Assembly: GCF_001955655.1 (NCBI RefSeq)
Contig: NZ_MSPW01000006.1
Span: 62,001 to 126,000, forward strand
Length of the DNA stretch: 64,000 bases
Direction: 5' to 3'
Source of the DNA: Viridibacillus arenosi
GTDB taxonomy: Bacteria; Bacillota; Bacilli; Bacillales_A; Planococcaceae
Positions 56,486-64,000 of the stretch are shown here, in pieces. Numbering within the stretch: the stretch's first letter is position 1; the number at the start of each line of letters is the position of its first letter. The notes under the pieces are model-generated. The model was not told the DNA's origin. It saw only the letters and a list, made by a program, of their open reading frames with translations, and searched no databases. The position numbers and the translations under genes are program-made.

Positions 56486-58012
56486 TTGGAGAAAAAACGT
56501 AAACTAAAACCGCGAGAAAATGTCGTATCTTTTATTCCAGATGGGAATTTTTATTATAATAAAGCATTACAAGCGTTAGATCGAGAGCAGTTTGATAAGG
56601 CGCATAAATACTTACAAAGAGCAGTGGAACTTAGTCCTGAAGATTCACTTATACTTATGCAATATGGTGTTATAAAAATGGAGCTTGAACAGCATGATCA
56701 TGCTTTAGAGCTATTAAGAAAAGCTCATTCAATTGACCCTGATGAACCGGAAATAGTATTGTTTTTAGCTGAAGTCTCTGCTCATCTAGGTATGTCAGAT
56801 GAAGCAGGAAAATACGCAAAGCTTTATCTAGAGTTAGATCAACAAGGTGTTTATGCTGAAGAAGCGCTTGAAATTATTGATTTCTCTGAACAGATGAAAG
56901 AGCAACCAACATCTGATGAACCGCAAGATTCAGAAGCTGTGTATTTACAAGAAAAAGCTCGCCGTATGATGGAAGAGGGAAATTTTAAAGAGGCCATTGA
57001 GCAATTTGAAGAGATTATTCAAGATAACCCTGATTTCTGGGCAGCCTATAATAACTTATCACTTGCTTATTTTTATCTAGGAGAATCTGAACAAGCAAGA
57101 GCGTTATTGCATCAAGTGTTAAAAGGGAATTTTGGTAATTTACATGCCCTTTGTAATTTAACGGTCATGGCTTACTACGAAAAAAATAAAGAAGAGTTGG
57201 ACGAGCTACTTGAGTTATTAGTAAAAATCCAACCATACTCATTTGACCACCGTTATAAATTAGGGGCTACATTAGCTCTCGTTGGTCGTTATGAAGAAGC
57301 TTATAAATGGTTACGTAGTTTGCAAAAACGTGGGTTTGAAGGCGATCCTGGATTTTACTTTTGGCTATCCCATGCAGCTTATTTCTCAGGTAGAAAAGCT
57401 GTTGGGAAAAGTGCTTGGAAAAAACTATTGGAAATCGATCCTGATAAGGACGGCTTTGAGCCATGGGCACATGAGAGCCGTGTGACAAACCCAAATGCTA
57501 TCGAGCAAAATCGAGAATTTATCGTTGAAAAGCTTGAAAGTAAATACCGTAGTGACCGATTATTTGGTCTATATTTATTAGGTAAAACAGTACACAAGCA
57601 GGAAATTATTGCACATCCAGGTTGGATTGATGTCGATGAATATTCTTCGATGGAAAAACTATTTCTAGCATATGCACTTGAGCATGAATTTGATGCGCAG
57701 GATAAAAGTATTCTACCGTTTTTAAGAGCTATGGAAGCTTCAGATATTTTATATATGCAATCGATGCCTATTTCAATGCCTAACACATTTCTATTTCAAA
57801 TGTGGTTCGTATTATGCGAAAGAGCGTTAGAGGAAAATTATCAATTCAAGAATCCAAAGGCACTTGTAGCAGCAGTGGATTATATGTATAAATCCTCTCG
57901 TATGAAAAGTGTTACTAAAAAGTCAGTTGCAGAAGCGTATGGGGTTACAACAACTACTTTGACGAAATATGTGAACGAATTAATACATTTTTTACCTGGA
58001 TTCGACGCTTAA
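56486..58012 (+). CDS. yvcD: TPR-repeat protein (YvcD-like)
   Basis: 508-residue protein with several tetratricopeptide repeats in the N-terminal two thirds (for example ALDREQFDKAHKYLQRAVEL, ALELLRKAHSIDPDEPEI, AIEQFEEIIQDNPDFWAAYN). The C-terminus contains a helix-turn-helix-like VTKKSVAEAYGVTTTTLTKY. The TTG at 56486 is seven bases after GGAGG. YvcD of B. subtilis sits between hisI and trxB like this gene; function unknown. Confidence 0.82.
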   Translation: MEKKRKLKPRENVVSFIPDGNFYYNKALQALDREQFDKAHKYLQRAVELSPEDSLILMQYGVIKMELEQHDHALELLRKAHSIDPDEPEIVLFLAEVSAHLGMSDEAGKYAKLYLELDQQGVYAEEALEIIDFSEQMKEQPTSDEPQDSEAVYLQEKARRMMEEGNFKEAIEQFEEIIQDNPDFWAAYNNLSLAYFYLGESEQARALLHQVLKGNFGNLHALCNLTVMAYYEKNKEELDELLELLVKIQPYSFDHRYKLGATLALVGRYEEAYKWLRSLQKRGFEGDPGFYFWLSHAAYFSGRKAVGKSAWKKLLEIDPDKDGFEPWAHESRVTNPNAIEQNREFIVEKLESKYRSDRLFGLYLLGKTVHKQEIIAHPGWIDVDEYSSMEKLFLAYALEHEFDAQDKSILPFLRAMEASDILYMQSMPISMPNTFLFQMWFVLCERALEENYQFKNPKALVAAVDYMYKSSRMKSVTKKSVAEAYGVTTTTLTKYVNELIHFLPGFDA

Positions 58013-58027
58013 ATGTCGAAATGGTAA

Positions 58028-59059
<1,032 letters not shown>

Positions 59060-59159
59060 TTGCTGATTTTAACGTCTTCTTAACATAGCTGTAACTCATT
59101 TGCAATATAATAAGGGTATAGTTGTAAATGCAATAACCCCCTATTAAGATAGATATATT

Positions 59160-59208
59160 GGTAAGGCTGTTTCGCGGTAATTTGCCGTTTGAAGCAGCCT
59201 CTTTTTTA
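59160..59208 (+). terminator. Terminator after trxB
   Basis: Hairpin GGCTGTTTC...GAAGCAGCC with an inner GCGG/CCGT part and a final T run. Confidence 0.85.
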
Positions 59209-59344
59209 TATATGGAGGCTATATTGTTATTGAAAAGGGACTAGATTAGTGAAATCACTGTCCTTTCGGACATATTTTTGTACGCTAAAGGTGTAACAAT
59301 GTATAATAATGATTATAAGTTTACAATGATTTGGAGTGTCGTGT

Positions 59345-59827
59345 GTGCAGAGAATAGCAAATTTGATTGTTAGAAAAGATAACAAAGTTCTTTTACTAAA
59401 AAAACCACGACGAGGCTGGTATGTTGCGCCGGGTGGTAAAATAGAGAGTGGGGAGTCTATTTTTACAGCTGCTAACCGGGAATTCAGGGAAGAAACGGGG
59501 ACAATCCCTTTAAACCCGCATTTAAAAGGTATATATACAATGGTGATAAAAAATGATCAAGATATTGTAAATGAGTGGATGCTCTTTACATTTGTTGCAG
59601 ATGGCTTAGAAGGTACGCCTTATGAAGATACAGTTGAAGGTGTTCTGGAATGGCATCCAATTGAAAGCTTGAACCATTTACCGATGGCTGAAGGAGATCG
59701 TACTAATTTATTGTTTGCCGTAAACGAAAAAGGCATGCAATACGGTACTTTTACTTATACAGAAGATTTTGAACTATTAAATGAAACAATTCAAATTTCA
59801 ACTGAAGGAGATGGCATCAATGCCTAG
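59345..59827 (+). CDS. yvcI: Nudix hydrolase YvcI
   Basis: 160-residue Nudix protein. Nudix box GGKIESGES...REFREETG is complete; the N-terminus [19 protein letters not shown] and [10 protein letters not shown] near the end match YvcI. GTG 59345 is eight bases from GGAG; GTG 59336 lies within it. Overlaps rapZ by eight bases; first gene of yvcI-rapZ-glmR-whiA-crh. Confidence 0.9.
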   Translation: MQRIANLIVRKDNKVLLLKKPRRGWYVAPGGKIESGESIFTAANREFREETGTIPLNPHLKGIYTMVIKNDQDIVNEWMLFTFVADGLEGTPYEDTVEGVLEWHPIESLNHLPMAEGDRTNLLFAVNEKGMQYGTFTYTEDFELLNETIQISTEGDGINA

Positions 59828-60704
59828 CACTCAACCGGTTAACGAATTGATCATTATTACAGGGATGTCTGGAGCAGGAAAAACTGTCGTAATCCAAAGT
59901 TTTGAAGACTTAGGTTTTTACTGCATCGATAATTTACCACCTGCATTACTACCAACTTTCTTAACTCTAATGAAAGAATCTAAAAAAGAATTTTCTCGTA
60001 TCGCAGCTGTGATGGATTTACGAGGTGGTGATTTCTTTTCATCACTAATTGATGCATTAGAACAAATCGAGAAGCAAGATTTAGTTGCGACAAAAATTTT
60101 GTTCTTAGATGCAGATAACGAAACATTAGTGAGACGATATAAAGAAACACGCCGCTCACACCCACTTGCTCCTGCTGGTGGATTGCCGTTAGAAGGAATT
60201 CATCACGAAAGAGAATTACTTGCTGAAGTGAAACAAAAAGCACAATTTATATATAATACATCAAGTATGAAACCTCGAGAGTTACGTGAGCGAATTATTG
60301 CGCAATTTTCAGGTGTAAATTCTCGAAGATTCACAGTCAATGTTATGTCATTCGGCTTTAAGCATGGCCTTCCAATTGACGCAGACTTAGTATTTGATGT
60401 GCGTTTTTTACCGAATCCTTATTATGTGGAGAGTTTACGCCCTAAAACAGGATTAGAGAAGGACGTATCATCATATGTTCTAAAATATGATGAAGCACAG
60501 ACATTAATAAAAAAACTGACAGATTTATTTGAATTTATGTTGCCTCTATATAAAAAAGAGGGTAAAACACAACTCATTATTGCATTTGGTTGCACGGGGG
60601 GGCAGCACCGCTCTGTTACATTAGCCGAATATTTTGGTGATTATTTGAATAAAGATGTGCCAACGGTTATTACGCATCGCGATATTGCAAAAAGAAAGGG
60701 CTAA
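59820..60704 (+). CDS. rapZ: RNase adapter / nucleotide-binding protein RapZ (YvcJ)
   Basis: 294-residue P-loop protein: Walker [16 protein letters not shown], then [20 protein letters not shown] and C-terminal [17 protein letters not shown]. In E. coli RapZ steers GlmZ RNA decay; the Bacillus homologue YvcJ binds nucleotides and affects competence. ATG 59820 is nine bases after AAGGAG. GC-typical of the neighbours. Confidence 0.94.
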   Translation: MPSTQPVNELIIITGMSGAGKTVVIQSFEDLGFYCIDNLPPALLPTFLTLMKESKKEFSRIAAVMDLRGGDFFSSLIDALEQIEKQDLVATKILFLDADNETLVRRYKETRRSHPLAPAGGLPLEGIHHERELLAEVKQKAQFIYNTSSMKPRELRERIIAQFSGVNSRRFTVNVMSFGFKHGLPIDADLVFDVRFLPNPYYVESLRPKTGLEKDVSSYVLKYDEAQTLIKKLTDLFEFMLPLYKKEGKTQLIIAFGCTGGQHRSVTLAEYFGDYLNKDVPTVITHRDIAKRKG

Positions 60705-60708
60705 TTCT

Positions 60709-61689
60709 ATGGGGAAACGAAATACGCGTATCGTCATTCTTGGTGGAGGGACTGGATTATCTACTCTTTTACGAGGTTTGAAAAAGTTCCCTATTGATAT
60801 AACTGCCATTGTGACGGTAGCGGATGATGGGGGGAGCTCGGGTAGATTAAGAGATGACTACGAAATACCGCCACCAGGCGATGTACGAAATGTCATCGCT
60901 GCACTATCTGAAGTCGAACCTCTGGTAGAAGAAATGTTCCAATATCGATTTTCAGCATCTGAAGATTTAAGTGGTCATTCACTAGGTAACTTGATGTTAA
61001 CCGCATTAACTGAGATTACTGGCGATTTTTCGCATGCAATTCGAGAAATGAGTCGTGTCTTAAATGTGCACGGTAAAGTATTGCCAGCAGCAAATCAAAG
61101 AATTACCCTTTTTGCCGAGCTAATTGATGGTACAATTGTAAAAGGTGAATCTAAAATTCCGACATTCAATACAGGCATCAAAAGAATCTTTTTATCGCCT
61201 GAGGATGTGAAACCGCTACCAGAATCTGTAAGCGCAATCAAAAAAGCGGATATTATTATTATAGGACCTGGAAGTTTATATACGAGTATTTTACCGAATC
61301 TGTTAGTGGATGATATTCAAGAGGCCATTATTAGTGCTAAAGGAAAGAAAGTGTATATATGTAATCTTATGACGCAAGCAGGAGAAACACAAAACTTTGC
61401 AGCATCAGACCATGTAAAAGCATTAAACGATCATTTAGGGCAACCTTTTATCGAAACGATATTAATTAATAAAGAAGAGGTACCAGCATCTGTAAGAGCG
61501 GCTTATAAAGAAGAAGAAGCAGAGCCAGTTTTTTTTGATGTTGGAGTATTAGAAAAAATGGGTATCCAAGTAGTGAAAAAAGAAATTGCTACAACTCATG
61601 ATGGCGTTGTACGTCATGAAGCCTCAAAGGTTGCTGAATGGTTAGTAGAGTATGCTCATTCTTTTAACAGTGACATAAAAATGATATAA
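60709..61689 (+). CDS. glmR: Gluconeogenesis/cell-wall factor GlmR (YvcK)
   Basis: 326 residues of the CofD-like/YvcK family. Motifs IVILGGGTGLSTLLRGLKKF, VADDGGSSGRLR, GPGSLYTSILPNLLV and NLMTQAGETQNF. In B. subtilis it binds UDP-GlcNAc and activates GlmS, needed for growth on gluconeogenic carbon. ATG 60709 is five bases past the rapZ stop. Confidence 0.95.
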   Translation: MGKRNTRIVILGGGTGLSTLLRGLKKFPIDITAIVTVADDGGSSGRLRDDYEIPPPGDVRNVIAALSEVEPLVEEMFQYRFSASEDLSGHSLGNLMLTALTEITGDFSHAIREMSRVLNVHGKVLPAANQRITLFAELIDGTIVKGESKIPTFNTGIKRIFLSPEDVKPLPESVSAIKKADIIIIGPGSLYTSILPNLLVDDIQEAIISAKGKKVYICNLMTQAGETQNFAASDHVKALNDHLGQPFIETILINKEEVPASVRAAYKEEEAEPVFFDVGVLEKMGIQVVKKEIATTHDGVVRHEASKVAEWLVEYAHSFNSDIKMI

Positions 61690-61732
61690 AATCCGTTGTT
61701 TTATATAAATCATGATAGAGAGGAGGGTTAAT

Positions 61733-62680
61733 ATGTCATTTGCTTCAGAAACAAAAAAAGAATTAACACAAGTTGAAGCAGGCGATACAGGCTTAAAAGC
61801 AGAATTATCTGCCCTCATCAGAATGAATGGCTCTCTGTCATTTGCAAACCGTCAACTTAGTCTTGATATTCAAACTGAAAATGCAGCAATCGCACGAAGA
61901 ATCTATACAGTAATGAAGAGGTTCTATAGTTATAGAGTGGAGCTTCTTGTGCGAAAGAAAATGCGTTTAAAGAAGAATAATGTTTATATCTGCCGTGTGA
62001 GAGAAGGGGCAAAAGAAATTTTAGAGGATTTAGAAATTGTCTCTGGAAACTTTTTGTTCAATCATACAATTGCAGAAGGTTTAGTCGATACAACTAGTAG
62101 TAAGCGTTCATATTTAAGAGGCGCATTTTTAGCTGGTGGATCTGTCAATAATCCGGAAACTTCCGCGTATCATTTAGAAGTGTATTCGTTATATAAAGAG
62201 CATGGTGAGGCACTGGCTGATTTAATGAATAAATTCGATTTAAATGCAAAAACAATCGAAAGAAAAAAAGGATTTGTCACATACTTAAAAGAAGCTGAGA
62301 AAATTTCAGACTTTTTAAGTTTAGTAGGTGCACATCAAGCCATGATGAAATTTGAAGATGTGCGTATTGTACGTGATATGAGAAATAGCGTGAATCGACT
62401 TGTGAACTGTGAGACGGCTAATTTAAACAAAACGATTGGAGCAGCTGTTCGTCAAGTAGAAAATATCCGATATATCGATCATAGTATTGGGATTGATCAA
62501 CTACCTGAGAAGCTTAGAGAGATTGCTCGATTACGTGTGGAGTATCAAGAAGTGACATTAAAAGAACTTGGTGAAATGGTATCAGCAGGTACTGTTAGTA
62601 AATCAGGTGTCAATCATCGCCTACGTAAAATTGATGATATTGCTGAATCATTGCGTAGAGGCGAAGTGGTTAAACTTTAA
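61733..62680 (+). CDS. whiA: Sporulation/division regulator WhiA
   Basis: 315-residue DNA-binding protein with an N-terminal degenerate LAGLIDADG homing-endonuclease fold ([19 protein letters not shown]) and a C-terminal helix-turn-helix ([20 protein letters not shown]). It affects cell division and chromosome segregation. ATG 61733 follows GAGAGGAGGG. Confidence 0.96.
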   Translation: MSFASETKKELTQVEAGDTGLKAELSALIRMNGSLSFANRQLSLDIQTENAAIARRIYTVMKRFYSYRVELLVRKKMRLKKNNVYICRVREGAKEILEDLEIVSGNFLFNHTIAEGLVDTTSSKRSYLRGAFLAGGSVNNPETSAYHLEVYSLYKEHGEALADLMNKFDLNAKTIERKKGFVTYLKEAEKISDFLSLVGAHQAMMKFEDVRIVRDMRNSVNRLVNCETANLNKTIGAAVRQVENIRYIDHSIGIDQLPEKLREIARLRVEYQEVTLKELGEMVSAGTVSKSGVNHRLRKIDDIAESLRRGEVVKL

Positions 62681-62737
62681 TGGAATGAAGACGCACGGAT
62701 AATGAATATATAAGTAATTATAGGAGGAGTAAAACGA

Positions 62738-62995
62738 ATGGCAGAACAACAAGTAGAAGTAAAACTTAAATCAGGACTACAAGCAAGACAGGCGGCTTTG
62801 TTCGTACAAGAAGCAAATCGCTACTCTGCGGATGTATTTTTGACGAAAGATAATAAAAAAGTAAATGCTAAAAGTATTATGGGTATTATGAGTTTGGCTG
62901 TTGCAAAAGGATCTAAAGTCATTTTAACTGCAGATGGTGCCGATGAAGCACTTGCATTAAATGGTCTAGTAAAACTAATTCAATCTGAGGATTAA
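62738..62995 (+). CDS. crh: Catabolite repression HPr-like protein Crh
   Basis: 85-residue HPr homologue. Gln replaces the catalytic His15 (SGLQARQAALF), so it cannot serve the PTS. Ser46 is kept in the KSIMGIMSLAV motif, the HprK phosphorylation site that lets Crh-Ser-P act as CcpA co-repressor. AGGAGGAG precedes the ATG. Last gene of the yvcI-rapZ-glmR-whiA-crh cluster. Confidence 0.95.
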   Translation: MAEQQVEVKLKSGLQARQAALFVQEANRYSADVFLTKDNKKVNAKSIMGIMSLAVAKGSKVILTADGADEALALNGLVKLIQSED

Positions 62996-63006
62996 ATGAA
63001 TAAAAT

Positions 63007-63049
63007 ATAAAAACCGCTATTCTCATCTTACGAGAATAGCGGTTTTTTA
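63007..63049. terminator. Terminator between crh and clpP
   Basis: Perfect hairpin AAACCGCTATTCTC-ATCTTAC-GAGAATAGCGGTTT with T run, between convergent crh and clpP. Confidence 0.93.
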
Positions 63050-63054
63050 GATGT

Positions 63055-63645
63055 TTATTTAATTTCGTTACGTTCAAAAATTTGATCGATTAGACCATAT
63101 TCTTTCGCACGCTCAGCTGTCATGAAGTTATCACGATCTGTGTCTTTTGCTATAACTTCGATTGGTTGACCTGTACGTTCAGATAAAATACTGTTTAGTT
63201 TTTCACGAAGGAATAAAATGCGTTTTGCAGCAATTTCAATTTCAGTCGCTTGACCTTGTGCGCCACCAAGTGGTTGGTGAATCATCACTTCAGCATTCGG
63301 TAATGCAAAGCGTTTCCCTTTTTCACCAGCGGCAAGTAAGAAAGCACCCATAGATGCAGCCATACCGATACAAATTGTTTGTACATTTGGTTTGATGAAT
63401 TGCATAGTATCGTAGATTGCCATACCAGCTGTAATGCTACCACCAGGACTGTTAATGTATATAGAGATATCTTTCTCTGGATCTTCAGCTTCTAGGAATA
63501 AAAGTTGAGCAACAATAGCGTTTGCAACGTTGTCATCGATAGCGCTACCTAACATAATAATACGGTCTTTCAATAAGCGTGAGTAAATGTCATAAGCACG
63601 TTCACCGCGGTTTGTCTGTTCAATAACTGTAGGGATTAAGTTCAT
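63055..63645 (-). CDS. clpP: ATP-dependent Clp protease proteolytic subunit
   Basis: 196-residue serine protease subunit, which forms 14-mers with ClpC/ClpX. The nucleophile is in [19 protein letters not shown] and the histidine in [12 protein letters not shown]; the aspartate is in [12 protein letters not shown]. Start ATG 63645 ([11 protein letters not shown]) follows GAGGAGG. A longer frame up to 63849 would run through the promoter and a tRNA gene and is rejected. Controlled by a CtsR box at the promoter. Confidence 0.97.
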   Translation of the reverse strand: MNLIPTVIEQTNRGERAYDIYSRLLKDRIIMLGSAIDDNVANAIVAQLLFLEAEDPEKDISIYINSPGGSITAGMAIYDTMQFIKPNVQTICIGMAASMGAFLLAAGEKGKRFALPNAEVMIHQPLGGAQGQATEIEIAAKRILFLREKLNSILSERTGQPIEVIAKDTDRDNFMTAERAKEYGLIDQIFERNEIK

Positions 63646-63714
63646 AAGAATATCCTCCTCAAAAGGTAAATTCAATTTTCCTGTATAAAAGCAATTTGCT
63701 TCTATTGCACCTTT

Positions 63715-63745
63715 ATCATACACATTATGGTCAAGGAAGGTCAAA
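63715..63745 (-). promoter_or_regulatory. clpP promoter with overlapping CtsR box
   Basis: Minus strand TTGACC (63744-63739), 18 nt, TATGAT (63720-63715). The plus strand shows the CtsR heptamer pair GGTCAAG-GAA-GGTCAAA (63729-63745), close to the consensus GGTCAAA-nAn-GGTCAAA, covering the -35. Confidence 0.85.
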
Positions 63746-63770
63746 TGATTCGAATCCAATAATCCTATGG

Positions 63771-63799
63771 TTGAATTGTTTTGGTTTCCTTTGTATAAT
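63771..63799 (+). promoter_or_regulatory. Promoter of tRNA-Arg
   Basis: TTGAAT (63771-63776), 17 nt, TATAAT (63794-63799), starting about 17 bases before the tRNA. It is divergent from the clpP promoter. Confidence 0.75.
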
Positions 63800-63822
63800 A
63801 GAAAAGTCGCAATTGATGAATT

Positions 63823-63894
63823 GCCCTCGTAGTGTAATGGATAACACATAAGATTCCGGTTCTTAGACTGGGGGTTCGATTCCCTCCGAGGGCG
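63823..63894 (+). tRNA. tRNA-Arg (anticodon CCG)
   Basis: 72-nt cloverleaf: acceptor GCCCTCG / CGAGGGC, D-stem GTGT / ACAC, anticodon stem TAAGA / TCTTA with loop TTCCGGT (anticodon CCG, codon CGG), T-arm with TTCGATT loop, discriminator G. CCA is not encoded. A promoter precedes it and a terminator follows. Confidence 0.95.
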
Positions 63895-63910
63895 TATATA
63901 ACTGCACTTT

Positions 63911-63953
63911 AAACATCTATGTCGTTATTTAAATAGCGACATAGATGTTTTTG
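63911..63953 (+). terminator. Terminator after tRNA-Arg
   Basis: Hairpin AACATCTATGTCG-N12-CGACATAGATGTT with T5. Confidence 0.9.
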
Positions 63954-64000
63954 TATGATGGGCTCCAATAATGATAATATGCCCAAATCAATAGAATAAT

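Noticed and set aside
63646-63849. N-terminal extension of clpP
   Set aside because: It would cross the promoter, CtsR box and tRNA-Arg; the family start at 63645 has a strong ribosome site.

Overview
The window looks like a chromosome segment of a low-GC, spore-forming Bacillales bacterium, most likely from the Lysinibacillus/Solibacillus group (Planococcaceae/Caryophanaceae). Evidence: AT-rich sequence, strong GGAGG-type ribosome binding sites, frequent TTG/GTG starts, spore genes (a CotD-like coat protein, a YjcZ-type micropeptide, the Hpr/ScoC regulator), and gene order that follows Bacillus subtilis over long stretches. All identifications come from reading the sequence and recalled family knowledge; no database search was run.

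Layout. (1) 1-2117, minus strand: 5' part of serA and a class V aminotransferase, behind a T-box leader whose specifier triplet reads UCC (serine). (2) 2661-5170: an FAD-dependent dehydrogenase and an enoyl-CoA hydratase. (3) 5214-19574: the yhaO-yhaN-yhaM nuclease operon, a His-rich CotD-like coat protein, prsA, a YjcZ-type micropeptide, two membrane proteins, hpr/scoC, yhaH, trpP (with TRAP-like triplets over its ribosome binding site), hit, ecsAB, a yhaA-like amidohydrolase and hmoB. (4) 19942-23389: hemE-hemH-hemY for coproporphyrin-dependent heme synthesis. (5) 23713-27255: a four-gene cassette (propeller lipoprotein, response regulator, sensor kinase, FixH/YtkA-like lipoprotein) lying between hemY and yhgD-yhgE, which are adjacent in B. 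subtilis. (6) 27382-38347: yhgD-yhgE, the zinc micropeptide yhfH, lplJ, a Bce-type antimicrobial-peptide sensing and detoxification operon, and lcfB with a FadR-type operator. (7) 38382-46380: amino-acid permease, S9 peptidase, DedA protein, luxS, enoyl-CoA hydratase, EAL-HDOD phosphodiesterase, cytochrome c551. (8) 46662-64000: a second B. subtilis-like block, hprK-lgt-ppaX-yvoF-hisZGDBHAFI-yvcD-trxB-yvcI-rapZ-glmR-whiA-crh, then divergent clpP (CtsR box) and tRNA-Arg(CCG).

How the genes work together. The window is mostly housekeeping: serine and histidine synthesis, heme synthesis and turnover, RNA/DNA processing, protein folding and export (PrsA, Ecs, Lgt), carbon-catabolite control (HprK, Crh) and cell-wall/precursor control (RapZ, GlmR, WhiA). 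No CRISPR array, insertion sequence or prophage was seen. The least explained items are the propeller/two-component/FixH cassette and a GC-rich, four-stem structured element of about 150 nt inserted between the Bce-type sensor kinase and ATPase genes.
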